DNA of 64,000 nucleotides from Verrucomicrobiota bacterium JB022 (GTDB taxonomy: Bacteria > Verrucomicrobiota > Verrucomicrobiia > Opitutales > Oceanipulchritudinaceae). How positions within the stretch are numbered: the stretch's first letter is position 1; each line of letters begins with the position of its first letter. A program made the position numbers and the translations under genes. Of this stretch, positions 8,977 through 18,644 are shown in pieces. The notes below the pieces were generated by a model. It was not told where the DNA came from. It worked only from the letters and a program-made list of their open reading frames with translations, and did not search any database. The stretch is taken from contig JAUTCQ010000006.1 in the NCBI GenBank assembly GCA_030673845.1, positions 1-64,000 of the forward strand, in the 5' to 3' direction.

Positions 8977-9405
8977 ATGGAAGCACGGATCACACTCATC
9001 ACGCTTGGCGTGCGCAACCTGCCGCGGGCGATTCGTTTTTACCGCGACGGGCTGGGCTTTGAGACCGAAGCGGCGGACGATGCGGAGGTCGCATTTTTCC
9101 GTACCAACGGCACCCGTCTGGCGCTCTTCCCGGTCGATCAGCTGGCCAAGGATATTGGGCCCGATGTGCCGGTGCCGTCGCCTGGGTTCTCCGGCATCAC
9201 GCTGGCTCACAACGTGCGCTTCAAGCATCAGGTGGAGGAAGTTTTGGCCGTGGCCGAGCGCGCGGGTGCCAAAATCGTGAAGCCCGCGCAGGACACCTTC
9301 TGGGGCGGCTTCGCCGGCTACTTCACCGACCCTGACGGCTATGTGTGGGAAGTAGCCTGGGGCCCCATGTTCAGCTACTCCGACGCGGGGGAGATGGTGC
9401 TGTAG
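8977..9405 (+). CDS. VOC-family protein (glyoxalase/bleomycin-resistance fold)
   Basis: A single-domain VOC protein of 142 aa. The N-terminal half has the beta-alpha-beta unit LITLGVRNLPRAIRFYRDGLGF and the C-terminal half FWGGFAGYFTDPDGYVWEVAW, which supplies the usual metal-ligand Glu. The first His ligand of glyoxalase I is replaced (TLITLGV), so lactoylglutathione lyase activity is unlikely; members with this pattern act as small-molecule binders or isomerases. A strong GGAGG precedes the ATG. The gene is divergent from the MFS exporter. Confidence 0.88.
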   Translation: MEARITLITLGVRNLPRAIRFYRDGLGFETEAADDAEVAFFRTNGTRLALFPVDQLAKDIGPDVPVPSPGFSGITLAHNVRFKHQVEEVLAVAERAGAKIVKPAQDTFWGGFAGYFTDPDGYVWEVAWGPMFSYSDAGEMVL

Positions 9406-9411
9406 GCTGGA

Positions 9412-9640
9412 TTTTTTAGCCGCAGGTGGACGCAGATTCATGCGGATGAAAAGGCAGAAAACCGGCGGCCTCACGCAAAGGCGCGAAGACGCGAAGCGGT
9501 AGTTTCATAATTATAGTCCCGAACGCGCCTCCTTGGCGGCTTAGCGACTTGGCGTGGGACTCAATCGGCATTTTTTGAGCCGTGACTGATCAACCTCTTT
9601 TCATCCGCGTGAATCTGCGTCCACTTTGCGGCTGGAAAAA
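9412..9640. repeat. 230-bp nested palindromic intergenic element
   Basis: Outer arms 9412-9452 and 9598-9640 are inverted copies of each other (core GTGGACGCAGATTCA, then GCGGATGAAAA), with few mismatches. Inside are second inverted arms around 9469-9497 (CACGCAAAGGCGCGAAGAC) and 9523-9560 (complement of a CACGCCAAGTCGCTAAG word). The element fills the gap between the 3' ends of the convergent VOC and comM genes. The outer word recurs at 43531 and 44204 around the toxin-antitoxin pair. Confidence 0.7.
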
Positions 9641-9648
9641 CCTTCCCG

Positions 9649-11178
9649 TCACCCGTTGCCGCGGTCGAGACTGCGGTATTGGATAGCCTCTAGGAGGTGG
9701 GGTGTTTCTATGCGGTCGGTGCCGGCGAGGTCGGCGATCGTGCGGGCGACCTTGAGGATGCGATCGTAGGCGCGGGCGGAGAGTTGCAGGCGTTCCATGG
9801 CGGAGCGCAGGAGCGTGGCGTCGCGGTCGGTAAGCTGGCAGTGCTGGCGGATGTCGCGCGGGGCCATGCGGGCGTTGACCAGCAGGTGCGGCGTGTCGGC
9901 AAAGCGTTCGCGCTGGCGGGTGCGGGCAGCTTCGACGCGCTCGCGGATGGTGGCCGACGATTCGCCGGGGCGGGCCTGTTGCAGCTCGGCAATGGTCAGG
10001 GCGGGGGCTTCGACGTGAAGGTCGATGCGGTCGAGCAAGGGGCCGCTGAGGCGGCTGCGGTAGCGTTGGACCTGTTGGGCGGTGTTTTTGGTGCGGTCGT
10101 TGCCGTAGCCGTCGGGGCTGGGGTTCATGGCGGCTACGAGCATGAAGGCGGCCGGGAACGTAAGCTTGCCCGCGCTGCGCGAGATGGTGACGTGGCCGTC
10201 TTCGAGCGGCTGGCGCATCACTTCGAGCACGCCGCGTTTGAACTCCGGCAGCTCGTCGAGGAAGAGCACGCCGTGGTGGGCGAGGGAGATTTCGCCGGGC
10301 GCAGGGGTGCTGCCGCCGCCGATCAGCCCCACGTCGCTGATGGTGTGGTGCGGGCTGCGAAAGGGGCGGGTGCGGGGTAGGGTGCCGTTTTCGAGCGTCA
10401 TGCCGGCGGCGCTGTAGATGCGGAGCAGGTCGAGGTATTCCTCGCTGCTCAGGCGGGGCATGATGGTGGCGATGCGCTTGGCGATCATGCTCTTGCCGCT
10501 GCCGGGCGGCCCGATCATCAGGATGTTGTGCCCACCGGCGACGGAGACTTCCACCGCGCGGCGCACGGCGTGCTGGCCTTTGACTTCGCTGAAGCAGACG
10601 CTGGTGGGGTGGGCGGCATCGGCCTCGCTCGCGGCAGGCGGCTGGATCGGCTGCAGGTCGGTCTTGCCGGCGAGGAACGAGCAGGCCTGATCGAGCGAGC
10701 GGACTTCGTAGACCTGCAGATCGCCGCCCACCAGCGCGCCTTCCTGGGCGGTAGTGGGGGGGAGCAGCACGCCCTTTTTGCCGAGCTGACGGGCGAGAGC
10801 GGCGAGGGCGAGCCCACCAACGACGGGCCGGGTTTCGCCGGAGAGGCTGAGCTCGCCCGCGATCAGGTAATCTTCGAGCGGCTCGGTGGGCACTTGGCCG
10901 GTGGCGGCGAGCAGGCCGAGCGCGATGGGCAGGTCGTAGAGCGTGCCCTGTTTGCGCAGGTGGCTGGGCGCGAGGTTGATCGTCGTCTTGGTGCGGGGCG
11001 CCCGGTAGCCGGTGTTCATCAGCGCACTCCAGACGCGGTCCTTGGCCTCCTTGACCGCTCCCGTCGGCAGCCCTACGATCACGGGCTTGGGCTCACCCTG
11101 TTCGCCCGTGTTGCACTCCACTTGGACGGGCACGGCGTCGACGCCCATCAGCGCCCCGGATGTTACGACTGCCAGCAT
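9649..11178 (-). CDS. comM: YifB/ComM-family Mg-chelatase-like AAA+ ATPase
   Basis: A 509-residue ComM homolog. Its N-terminal ChlI-type Lon-protease-like domain ([35 protein letters not shown]) is followed by an AAA+ core with [13 protein letters not shown] (Walker A), [11 protein letters not shown] (Walker B) and [10 protein letters not shown] (sensor), and a C-terminal helical domain. In Vibrio ComM is a hexameric branch-migration helicase used to integrate transforming DNA. The usual cysteine-rich NPCPCG block after the sensor strand reads NPSPDGYG here, so zinc ligands are missing. The pil ATPases in this window make a competence role plausible, but housekeeping recombination is also possible. 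Confidence 0.92.
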   Translation of the reverse strand: MLAVVTSGALMGVDAVPVQVECNTGEQGEPKPVIVGLPTGAVKEAKDRVWSALMNTGYRAPRTKTTINLAPSHLRKQGTLYDLPIALGLLAATGQVPTEPLEDYLIAGELSLSGETRPVVGGLALAALARQLGKKGVLLPPTTAQEGALVGGDLQVYEVRSLDQACSFLAGKTDLQPIQPPAASEADAAHPTSVCFSEVKGQHAVRRAVEVSVAGGHNILMIGPPGSGKSMIAKRIATIMPRLSSEEYLDLLRIYSAAGMTLENGTLPRTRPFRSPHHTISDVGLIGGGSTPAPGEISLAHHGVLFLDELPEFKRGVLEVMRQPLEDGHVTISRSAGKLTFPAAFMLVAAMNPSPDGYGNDRTKNTAQQVQRYRSRLSGPLLDRIDLHVEAPALTIAELQQARPGESSATIRERVEAARTRQRERFADTPHLLVNARMAPRDIRQHCQLTDRDATLLRSAMERLQLSARAYDRILKVARTIADLAGTDRIETPHLLEAIQYRSLDRGNG

Positions 11179-11232
11179 AGGAGCCGCAGCGTAGCGCGGT
11201 GGGGGATTCCCGCAAGGTTAATGTTCAGGCGT

Positions 11233-11769
11233 TCAGTGCCCGGGCTCCACGGTCCAGCACTCTTCATCGACGGGAGGCTCAAAGCCGATCACGTATTGCT
11301 GCACCAGCTCGTTGGCGATGGGAAGGGCGGCATTGGCGTCGAAGCGTCGGCTGCGCTCGACGAGGCGTTGGTGCAGATCCTGAGGCGATACGCGGAGGTA
11401 AACGATCTGGGGCGTGCCGCCGTGCTGGCGGATGAGGCTGGTGTAGAGGTAGCGCCGGGTGCGTTGCCAAAAGCTGAAGTCGACCACCACATGCCGTTTT
11501 TCCTCCAGGAGGCTGAGCAGGCGCTCCCGCAGGGTTTCTTCGGCCGCGATCTGGTGTGGGCCGTACATTCTGGGCGGGTAATCTGAGCCGTAGCGGCCGA
11601 AGCGGCTCAAGATCTCATCGTCCATCGACAAATGCGTGCAGCCCTCTTTCTCCAGTTGCAGGGCAAAGGCCGTTTTGCCGGAGCCGGGAATGCCACACAT
11701 CAAAAATACCACCGGCTCCGGCCCGGTAAGGGCGGCTTTCGCTTGCGAGAGTGCCTCTGCAGTGGTCAT
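11233..11769 (-). CDS. AAA/zeta-like P-loop kinase
   Basis: A 178-residue P-loop protein of the AAA_33 kinase type. LMCGIPGSGKTAFA (Walker A, about residues 23-36) is followed by LSMDDEIL with the substrate-side Asp pair, and VVVDFSFWQRTRR as the second catalytic strand, then YLRVSPQDLHQRLVERSRRFD with the LID arginines. Homologs phosphorylate small molecules or nucleotides, and some are toxin-like; no antitoxin neighbour is visible. I start it at the ATG at 11769; the frame is open far upstream, but that extension reads through a terminator and the end of the esterase gene. Confidence 0.8.
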   Translation of the reverse strand: MTTAEALSQAKAALTGPEPVVFLMCGIPGSGKTAFALQLEKEGCTHLSMDDEILSRFGRYGSDYPPRMYGPHQIAAEETLRERLLSLLEEKRHVVVDFSFWQRTRRYLYTSLIRQHGGTPQIVYLRVSPQDLHQRLVERSRRFDANAALPIANELVQQYVIGFEPPVDEECWTVEPGH

Positions 11770-11886
11770 GAGAGGAGAGCTTCCGGTAGGACTTGGCAGG
11801 TTGACGGTGAAGGCTGGAGGGGTGTTGGCCTTAACCGATTGACTTCCTGAAGGGTTCGATATCGCCGAATCACTTCTACTCGGCGG

Positions 11887-11922
11887 AAAAGCAAAAAGCT
11901 GAAGCGTGGAAGCTTCAGCTTT
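11887..11922 (-). terminator. Intrinsic terminator of the esterase gene (bidirectional)
   Basis: A perfect 11-bp stem AAAGCTGAAGC/GCTTCAGCTTT (11895-11905, 11912-11922) closes a 6-nt loop. T-rich runs follow it on both strands, including TTTTTTT on the plus side at 11931. It lies 25 nt past the stop of the esterase on the minus strand. Confidence 0.8.
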
Positions 11923-11947
11923 CTTAATAATTTTTTTGCAAACGTAG

Positions 11948-13117
11948 CTATTGTTTTTTGGTAGGGCTTTTTTTGAAAAGCTGCTGAGCAAGGTTTCTCA
12001 GCTCTTCGCGCCACACGCTCCACTCGTGGCCGCCGGGGGTCTCGTGGTAGGCTACGTCGATGTTGTGGGCACGCAGCTCGGCCACCAGCTCCTGATGGCC
12101 TTCCAGACGGGGATCGTCGGTGCCGCAGGCGAGGTAGATGAGGCCGTAGTGTTTGTTGACCTCTTCGGCGCGGTCGTAAAGCCCCGGGATGCGTTCCTCC
12201 ACCTTGAACTCCACGGCGCTGAGCAGGCCGCTGCTGAAGTCGCCCACCCAGCCGAAGCGCTCGGGGTGGCGCAGGCCGATGAGGAACGACTGCCCGCCGC
12301 CCATCGAGAGCCCGGCAATGGCCGTGTGGGCGGGGCCGGTCTTCACGCGGTAGCGCTGCTCGACTTGCAGCATGATGTCGCGAAACAGCTCGCGCTCGAG
12401 CCCTTCGATGCCTTCGGGCATGCTGCCGCCGGCCCATGAGCCGTCGAGCAGGCCATTGGGCATCACGACGATCATGGGCTCGGCCTTACCGGCGGCGATC
12501 AGGTTGTCGAGGATCACGTCGGCACGCCCCTCCTGGGTCCAGTTGCCTTCGTGATCTCCCATGCCGTGGCGGAGGTAGAGCACGGGGTAGCGTTGCTCGC
12601 CCGCCGGATCATAGCCGGGCGGGGTGTAGACGCGGTAGCCGCGCATGCGGTCCAGCTCTGGCGCGTAAAAGTGGTGGATGTGCACCGCGCCTTGCGGTAC
12701 GTTCTGGCGCTGGTCGAAGCGCGGGGGCTTGCCCGGCACGTCGACGAGGCTGGAGTAGACGACGGTGCCTGCCTTGACGGTGGGGTTGGCGCGGTCGAGC
12801 ACCCAGAGGCCGTCGACGATGAAGTTGTAGCCGTAGAGCCCCGGCTCGACGGGGCCGACGGTGACGCTCCAGAGGCCGTCGGTGCTACGCTCCATCGGGT
12901 GCTGCTCGGGCTTCCACTCGCCCCAGGCGAGCACAACTTCGTCTACCTGGGGGGCGCGGAAGAAGAACGTCACCCGCCGGTCGTCGTGGATGAGGGGCGA
13001 GGGCGGGGGCGCCTTGCGGTCGAGCAGCGGCTGGATGGAGTAGGTGTTCTCACTGTGGAGCGCGGCGGGCAGGGCCAGCGCAAACAGCGCCAGCAGGCGG
13101 GGCAACAAGGAGGTCAT
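11948..13117 (-). CDS. Secreted CE1-like esterase with N-terminal E-set/CBM48-like domain
   Basis: A 389-residue exported esterase. Residues 1-22 form a signal peptide (LLPRLLALFALALPAALHS). Residues about 45-130 resemble the immunoglobulin-like E-set domain seen in feruloyl and acetylxylan esterases (VTFFFRAPQVDEVVLAWGEW, GLYGYNFIVDG). The C-terminal esterase D domain has YPVLYLRHGMGDHEGNW, the nucleophile elbow GLSMGGGQ, an Asp in CGTDDPRLEG and the His in TPGGHEWSVW. Such enzymes release acetyl or feruloyl groups from xylan or arabinan side chains. It lies in the same orientation as a chemoreceptor and a GH127 enzyme, which supports a plant-polysaccharide role. It ends in a strong terminator. 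Confidence 0.9.
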   Translation of the reverse strand: MTSLLPRLLALFALALPAALHSENTYSIQPLLDRKAPPPSPLIHDDRRVTFFFRAPQVDEVVLAWGEWKPEQHPMERSTDGLWSVTVGPVEPGLYGYNFIVDGLWVLDRANPTVKAGTVVYSSLVDVPGKPPRFDQRQNVPQGAVHIHHFYAPELDRMRGYRVYTPPGYDPAGEQRYPVLYLRHGMGDHEGNWTQEGRADVILDNLIAAGKAEPMIVVMPNGLLDGSWAGGSMPEGIEGLERELFRDIMLQVEQRYRVKTGPAHTAIAGLSMGGGQSFLIGLRHPERFGWVGDFSSGLLSAVEFKVEERIPGLYDRAEEVNKHYGLIYLACGTDDPRLEGHQELVAELRAHNIDVAYHETPGGHEWSVWREELRNLAQQLFKKSPTKKQ

Positions 13118-13165
13118 GCCGCCAATATAGGCCCGGCGGCTCCGTTTCCCAACTGGCGAGGGCGC

Positions 13166-15202
13166 TCATGCCGCATTTTTTTGCGGTCCGGCGACCGGGG
13201 GCTCGTCGAGTTCGGGCGCGGGCGTTTGCTTTTGGCGGGTCCGCCCCTTGATCAAGGTTTGCAGGTCGTCGATCAGCTCACGGATGGTATTGGTCTGGGC
13301 GTTGAGCTCGGCGGCGGCCGCAGCGGTTTCTTCGGAGGCGGCGGCGTTGTTTTGCGTGACGCCTTCCATGGATTGCACCGCGTGGTTGATCTGGCTGATG
13401 CCGTTGAGCTGTTCACGCCCGGCGGCGGCGATCTCTTCGCTCAGTTCATCCATCTCGCGAATGTGGCCGATGATGTGGCTCAGGCTGTTGCCCACCTGGT
13501 GGGTCAGCGTCATGCCCTGCTCGCTGCTTTTGATGGCTTCGGCGATGCGGGAAGTCGTTTCGGTGGCGGCCTGGGCGCTACGGCGGGCGAGCGAGCGCAC
13601 TTCTTCGGCCACCACGGCAAAACCGGCCCCGGCCTCGCCGGCGCGGGCGGCTTCCACGGCAGCGTTCAGAGCCAGCAGGTTGGTCTGGAAGGCGATTTCG
13701 TCGATCGTCTTGATGATGGCGGAGGTTTCGCGGCTGGTGTGCTGGATGCGCTCCATGGCTGCAGTCATGGCCTGCATCTGCTGGGCTCCCTTGTCGGCCA
13801 CGCTGCGGCTTTCCTGGGTCAGTTTGGTGGCCCGCTGGGCGTTTTCGCTGCTATGGCTGACCATGCTTTCGATCTCGTGCAGCGAGGCGCTCGTTTCTTC
13901 CAACGCGGCGGCCTGCTCGTTGGAGCCAGTGGCGAGCTGGTGGCTGGCTTCGGAGACTCCGTCGGCGGCGTTGGCAGATTCCCCGGCGCTGGCGGAGAGT
14001 TCATCGGAGATACGTTGCAACTGGCGCGTCAGCTGGCGGGCCACGAGGTAGAAGACTAGGGCGGCGATAACGGCCCCACTGGCGATGCCGGCGAGCCGGA
14101 AGAGGGCGGCACGGTCCAGACTGGCCTGGATCTCGGTGGCCACGTGCTGGTATTCGGCTTCGGCCATGGTGATGCCGAGCACCCAATCCCAGGGTGCGTA
14201 ATAGGCGTAAAAGATCCTTTGCGCCTCGGGCTGGCCCCCCGAGTTGGGCAGGTCGCGCAGCTCGGTCGCCAGCTCGCCCTCTTTCAGGGCAAGAGCCTGG
14301 GTCGCCAATTCCTGGCGCTGGGCATCGCTGGCGTAGGCAAGGGGCGAGGCATCGGCTTTCGCTTCCGTCGATTCTGGTGCGCCGACGAGCAGCTTGCCTT
14401 GATTGCCGCCCTGGGCGTTCATCACAAAAATGTGCCCGCTATCGCCGATCCTGGTCTGGGCAAACTGCTCGCGCAGGGACACGGTGGCGACGGCGTCGGG
14501 CGTGCCCACGTAGAGGATGCCGATAACTTCGCCGGCGTCGTCTTTCAGGGGCTCGTAGGCTGTGATGTAGTGCTGGTTCACCACAAAGGCGCGCCCGTAG
14601 AAGGTGTCGCCCGCGAGCACGGCCTGTACGACGGGGCTGGTATGGGGGATGTAGGTGCCGATGGCCCGGGTGCCGTCGAGTTTTGCCACGTTGGTGGCGA
14701 TGCGGAGCATGTCGCCTTGCTCGTTCATGCGCTGGAAGATGGTGGCGGTGTCGCCGGTGCGCATGCGCAGGCGGTCGACGACCGGGACGTCCCGGCCTGC
14801 GGTAAAGGTGCTTTCCTGCCCCAGCCATTCGCCTCCCACCACGACTTGCGGCAGCGTGATCTCGCTCGCTTCTCCGCTGATCTGGTTGACCGCCTGCCAG
14901 GTGACGGGCTGGCTGGCGTCGATCTGCAGTTGCCCTTTGGCGGCCATGATTTCGGCGGCGGCTCCGAGGCTGGTCGCCACCTTCTGCAGCAAGAGCGTGT
15001 CCGCCAGCGCGGTACGTTGGCGCAGGCCTTGGGTGAACAGGTTCAGTTGTTGGCTGACCTGGGCTTCGACGCGGGTCGCCGCCTCGTGTTTCAGGCGCCG
15101 GCCTTCCCATTCGGAAAGCAGGGCGACGGCGATCAGCGGCGCGACGGCGCAAAAGATACCGAGACAGAGGAGCCGTTGACGAAGAGCGAAGGATTTGAAC
15201 AT
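13166..15202 (-). CDS. Methyl-accepting chemotaxis protein with double-Cache sensor
   Basis: A 678-residue transmembrane chemoreceptor. TM1 covers about residues 12-30. The periplasmic region (about 35-360) fits a Cache_3-Cache_2 sensor, with [21 protein letters not shown] and a [18 protein letters not shown] strand. TM2 is about 368-388 ([17 protein letters not shown]). No clear HAMP domain follows; the chain goes straight into the methylation helices. The signalling hairpin [23 protein letters not shown] is intact (shown here only as the usual family landmark around residue 495). No C-terminal NWETF tail for CheR docking is seen. It would send ligand signals to CheA. Its place between esterase and GH127 genes suggests it may sense sugars or organic acids released by them. 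Confidence 0.93.
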   Translation of the reverse strand: MFKSFALRQRLLCLGIFCAVAPLIAVALLSEWEGRRLKHEAATRVEAQVSQQLNLFTQGLRQRTALADTLLLQKVATSLGAAAEIMAAKGQLQIDASQPVTWQAVNQISGEASEITLPQVVVGGEWLGQESTFTAGRDVPVVDRLRMRTGDTATIFQRMNEQGDMLRIATNVAKLDGTRAIGTYIPHTSPVVQAVLAGDTFYGRAFVVNQHYITAYEPLKDDAGEVIGILYVGTPDAVATVSLREQFAQTRIGDSGHIFVMNAQGGNQGKLLVGAPESTEAKADASPLAYASDAQRQELATQALALKEGELATELRDLPNSGGQPEAQRIFYAYYAPWDWVLGITMAEAEYQHVATEIQASLDRAALFRLAGIASGAVIAALVFYLVARQLTRQLQRISDELSASAGESANAADGVSEASHQLATGSNEQAAALEETSASLHEIESMVSHSSENAQRATKLTQESRSVADKGAQQMQAMTAAMERIQHTSRETSAIIKTIDEIAFQTNLLALNAAVEAARAGEAGAGFAVVAEEVRSLARRSAQAATETTSRIAEAIKSSEQGMTLTHQVGNSLSHIIGHIREMDELSEEIAAAGREQLNGISQINHAVQSMEGVTQNNAAASEETAAAAAELNAQTNTIRELIDDLQTLIKGRTRQKQTPAPELDEPPVAGPQKNAA

Positions 15203-15369
15203 GAGGAACCTTTTTCGCGAGGGTGGTTCCTTACACGTCGACCCAGTATGAATTGGAATAGGTGATAAACCCTGTTTTTACCGTTGTTTTGCTGGATTCG
15301 AACGTTAGCTGTCGGCTGCCTTGGGAAAAGGCGCTGCAAAAGGGCGGTGGAAATGTAAAAAACGCGGGA

Positions 15370-17769
15370 CTACTCGCGGGCGGCAGGCATGTCGCCGGTG
15401 CGCATGGCACGCAGGCCAAAGAGTGTGCCGGCCATGCCATCGGAGCGGGCCTGGAAGCGCACGCGCACGTGATCCTTGCCGCGGGTCAGCTCGGCGGGCA
15501 CGGCGTATTGCTGCTCGTAGAAGCGGCCTGGCGTCTCCGGCCCCACGGTGGCCTCCTGCAGCAGCTCGTCGTCGAGGTAGATATCGAAGGTGCGGCGCTG
15601 CCACTGGCTGCCCCAGTAGGTGGCCACGAGGGTGATCGGCTCCTGGGGATCGACGGCTACCTGGTAGGAGAAATGGCCGCCCTTGTCCGCCACGCGACCC
15701 TTGCCGCCGGCGACTTCCTCGATGCGGCTGCTCTGTTCCTGCAGCTCGTGCTCGACCTCGGGCTGTTGGTAGCCGCAGTCGATAAAGTCGACCGTGGCTT
15801 GCTCAAATTGCTGCTGGCGGGCGCGGTCGGCGCGGATCTCCTGCTCGCGTTCCTTCCACTGGGCCTGGGTCAGCAGGGGGAAGTAGACGGCATATTGCTC
15901 GTCGTAGATGCGGTAGAGCGGGACGAAGGTCAGGTCTTGCGGCTGCACCACGCCTTTGCTGCGAAACTCGGCAAAGCCCTTGCGGGTGGGCTTGAGGCCC
16001 GCGAGCACCTTCTGGACGCTTGGGGCGACGAAGAGCGGGGCGAAGGCATCCGTCTTGCCGCGCGCCGCGAGGTGGTCGCTGAAGCGTTCGCCGCCGGGGT
16101 TGTCGATGCCGGGCTCTTCGGGCACGATGGCCGCCAGCACGCTGGGGCCGTAGAGCACCGAGACGATCTCGCCCTTGGAGTGGGGCAGCGGCTCGCTGTG
16201 CAGGCTCATCGCCAGGCGCAGCTCGACCACGTCGCCGTCTTTCCATTCGCGCTCCAGCGTGAGGTAGGAAGAGGGCTTGCCGTCGACCTTTACACGCTTG
16301 CCATTGACCTTCACCTCCGGCTTTTCGCACCAATAGGGCTGGCGCAGCTTCAGGGCGAGGCGCACGGGCTGCTCGGCGTCGATGATCAGTCGCGTTGTGT
16401 CGTCGTCGGGGAAGTCGGTCTCCTGGGTCAGCTTCAAGCCCTTCTCCGGCCAGTCCAGACGGCTGCCGAGGAAGAGGTTGACCCACAGGGTGTCGCCATC
16501 AGGGCTGTGAAAGTAGGCCTGCTCGGCGTAGCGGGCGGGGTTTTCGAGGCCGGTACCCACGCAGCACCACCACGAATCGAACTCGCTCGAAAACACCTTC
16601 ACGCCGACGGACTCCATGGTGAGGAAGTAGCCGAACTCGCCCTCTTCATGCCCCGTGTTGGCGAGGATGTGGTTGAGCTGCGAGCGCTCGACAAAATCCA
16701 TCTCCGCCGCGTCGGGCGACCACGCAAAGAGGTGTCCGGTGAGCTTGTGCAGGTTATAGGTGTTGCAGGTCTCGCAGGTGTAGGGCGTCAGCTTGTTTGG
16801 AAACTCCTCCACCGGAAAGAAGTGTTCGCCCTCGCCGTGGCCGCCAATGACGTAAGAGCGGTCGTTGACCACGTGGTCCCAGAAGCTGGTGGCGGCGGTG
16901 TGGAAGCGTTCCTCGCCGGTCAGCTCGTACTCGCGAGCGACGCCGATCACCTTGGGGATCTGGGTGTTGCCGTGCAGGCCGTTGAGCGCGTCGCGGCCCT
17001 CATACATCGGGTCGAGCACGGCGCGGTGGTTGAAGTAGTCGATCGCCATGCGCAGGTAACGCTCGTCGCCGGTATCGACCGAGAGGTCGGCAAGGACTTC
17101 GTTCATGCCGCCGTGCTCGGTGCGGAGGACTTCCTGCACCTGCTCGGGCGTAAGAGGGGAGAAGACGCTGTCGACCCACTCGGCCATGCCTTTTTCGACC
17201 TCCAGGGCCTGTTCGCTGCCGGTGTAGCGGTAGGCGTCGCGCAGGCCGGCGAAGACCTTGTGCATGGTATAAAAAGGCACCCATACCCCGTTGAGGTTGA
17301 AGGGCGAGGCCCGGACCTTACCAGCGCGGATCTCCTCGAAGGCAGACTTGTCGACCGTCATCACGTAGCCGTCGCCGTTGGCCTCCTGCACTGCCGCCAG
17401 CTCTTGCACGATGTAGTCGATCCGCTGCTTCAGCTCCGCATCGCCAGTGGCGGCATACATGAGGCTGAGAGCGGATAGGTAGTGCCCGAGCGAGTGGCCG
17501 GTGATGTCGCGCGCCTCCCAGCCGCCGTAGCGTTCGCCCTTGGCCTCCAGCCCAGCGCGGGTGAGGAAGGCGGAGAGCAGGCGGTCGGGCTCGACCATCT
17601 TCAGGTAGCGCAGGTGGGTGTCTTGCCGCTGCTTGAAGATGCCGTCTTCCAGGCGGATCTGGTCGAGCGGGAAGGGCTCGGCCTGCGGGCGCGGGGCATC
17701 CGCAAAGCTGGTCGAGGCGAGGCACATGGCGGCAAGGGAAAACAAGGAGGGGCGGAGGAGGTGGGGCAT
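15370..17769 (-). CDS. Secreted GH127 beta-L-arabinofuranosidase (DUF1680)
   Basis: A 799-residue GH127 enzyme. A signal peptide (about residues 1-23, ending SFADA) targets it to the periplasm. The (alpha/alpha)6 barrel contains WEARDITGHSLGHYLSA, then E315 in the GEGEHF block (candidate general acid), C332-E333-T334-C335, and W401-C402-C403. By analogy with HypBA1 (Glu322, Glu338, Cys340, Cys417, Cys418), C402 would be the nucleophile and E333, C335, C402 and C403 the zinc cluster. Beta-sandwich domains follow, and the C-terminal 110 residues look like an extra carbohydrate-binding beta domain. It would release beta-L-arabinofuranose from arabino-oligosaccharides of plant wall glycoproteins. 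All catalytic positions appear intact. Confidence 0.95.
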   Translation of the reverse strand: MPHLLRPSLFSLAAMCLASTSFADAPRPQAEPFPLDQIRLEDGIFKQRQDTHLRYLKMVEPDRLLSAFLTRAGLEAKGERYGGWEARDITGHSLGHYLSALSLMYAATGDAELKQRIDYIVQELAAVQEANGDGYVMTVDKSAFEEIRAGKVRASPFNLNGVWVPFYTMHKVFAGLRDAYRYTGSEQALEVEKGMAEWVDSVFSPLTPEQVQEVLRTEHGGMNEVLADLSVDTGDERYLRMAIDYFNHRAVLDPMYEGRDALNGLHGNTQIPKVIGVAREYELTGEERFHTAATSFWDHVVNDRSYVIGGHGEGEHFFPVEEFPNKLTPYTCETCNTYNLHKLTGHLFAWSPDAAEMDFVERSQLNHILANTGHEEGEFGYFLTMESVGVKVFSSEFDSWWCCVGTGLENPARYAEQAYFHSPDGDTLWVNLFLGSRLDWPEKGLKLTQETDFPDDDTTRLIIDAEQPVRLALKLRQPYWCEKPEVKVNGKRVKVDGKPSSYLTLEREWKDGDVVELRLAMSLHSEPLPHSKGEIVSVLYGPSVLAAIVPEEPGIDNPGGERFSDHLAARGKTDAFAPLFVAPSVQKVLAGLKPTRKGFAEFRSKGVVQPQDLTFVPLYRIYDEQYAVYFPLLTQAQWKEREQEIRADRARQQQFEQATVDFIDCGYQQPEVEHELQEQSSRIEEVAGGKGRVADKGGHFSYQVAVDPQEPITLVATYWGSQWQRRTFDIYLDDELLQEATVGPETPGRFYEQQYAVPAELTRGKDHVRVRFQARSDGMAGTLFGLRAMRTGDMPAARE

Positions 17770-17996
17770 GGGTAGGTGCGGGAAGGGTAGGGTCGGGTTG
17801 CGGGCGGGGCAAAGTGCGTCGGGGTCTGATGGTCAGAACTCGCGCCTGTTCTGGCGTGCGCCAAGCAAGGGCGAACTTCGCCAAAAAAAATGCGACGAGG
17901 CTGTCCTGTAGCGCGCACGCCATTCGTCAGGTCAATGTAAGCGGCTGCTCCGGCGCCGCAAAACCAATCGACTATGCCATTAGCCTAGGAAAGACT

Positions 17997-18512
17997 ATGA
18001 CCACCGCCTCTTCTTCGACTGCTATCGCCTCCCGCACCGTCCAGCCCGTGCCGGACTGGATGAACACGCTGACCCCCTTTGTGATGTGCCGCGACGCGGC
18101 TGCCGCGATCGAGTTTTACAAGGAAGCTTTCGGCGGCACCGAGATGTCGCGCCTCCCGAGCCCGGAGGGTTGGCTGCTGCACGCAGTCGTGCGGATCGGC
18201 GATTCGCTGATTATGCTGGCCGACGCCTGCCCGGACCGCGACCTACCCCCGGCCGAGCAGCTGCCGCACTTTGCGCACATGACGGTCCACCTTCAGGTGG
18301 AGAACGTGGACGAGGTCTTCGAGCGCGCGGTGAAGCTCGGCGCCAAGGTCTCGATGCCGGTCAGCGACATGTTTTGGGGCGACCGCTACGGCCGCTTGAT
18401 CGACCCCTTCGGCCACCACTGGGCCATTGCCACCCACATTGCCGATCTCAGCCCCGAAGAGCTGGAGCAAGCCGCCGCCCGGGCCTGCGCCGCCAGCTCG
18501 CCCGAAGCGTGA
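17997..18512 (+). CDS. VOC/PhnB-like protein, copy 1
   Basis: A 171-residue protein of the PhnB-like VOC group. After a Ser/Thr-rich leader the core begins VPDWMNTLTPFVMCRDAAAAIEFY, with AAVEFYKEAFG-type helix, a HLQVENVDEVFERAVKLGAK strand-helix unit, and DMFWGDRYGRLIDPFGHHWAIA, which is the hallmark of this subgroup. Function is usually unknown; it probably binds a small molecule or metal. It shares the VPDWMNT start and the same order of motifs with the next gene, so the two arose by duplication. The start at 17997 is the first ATG with a plausible N-terminus; upstream codons look non-coding. Confidence 0.88.
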   Translation: MTTASSSTAIASRTVQPVPDWMNTLTPFVMCRDAAAAIEFYKEAFGGTEMSRLPSPEGWLLHAVVRIGDSLIMLADACPDRDLPPAEQLPHFAHMTVHLQVENVDEVFERAVKLGAKVSMPVSDMFWGDRYGRLIDPFGHHWAIATHIADLSPEELEQAAARACAASSPEA

Positions 18513-18644
18513 CGCATCCTGAGGGAAAAAAGTAGGCGTTTTTGCCATTTCCTGTCTGACGCGCCGCCCTTGGATCGTCATAAAGGCAGCGGCGATGCAT
18601 CGAGTCGCCGCGCCTCCTTCCAACTCACCTGAACACCTATCGTT

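Noticed and set aside
15262-17478. Plus-strand open frame of 738 codons opposite the GH127 gene
   Set aside because: The GH127 catalytic residues are all on the minus strand; the plus frame has low-complexity composition and no start context.
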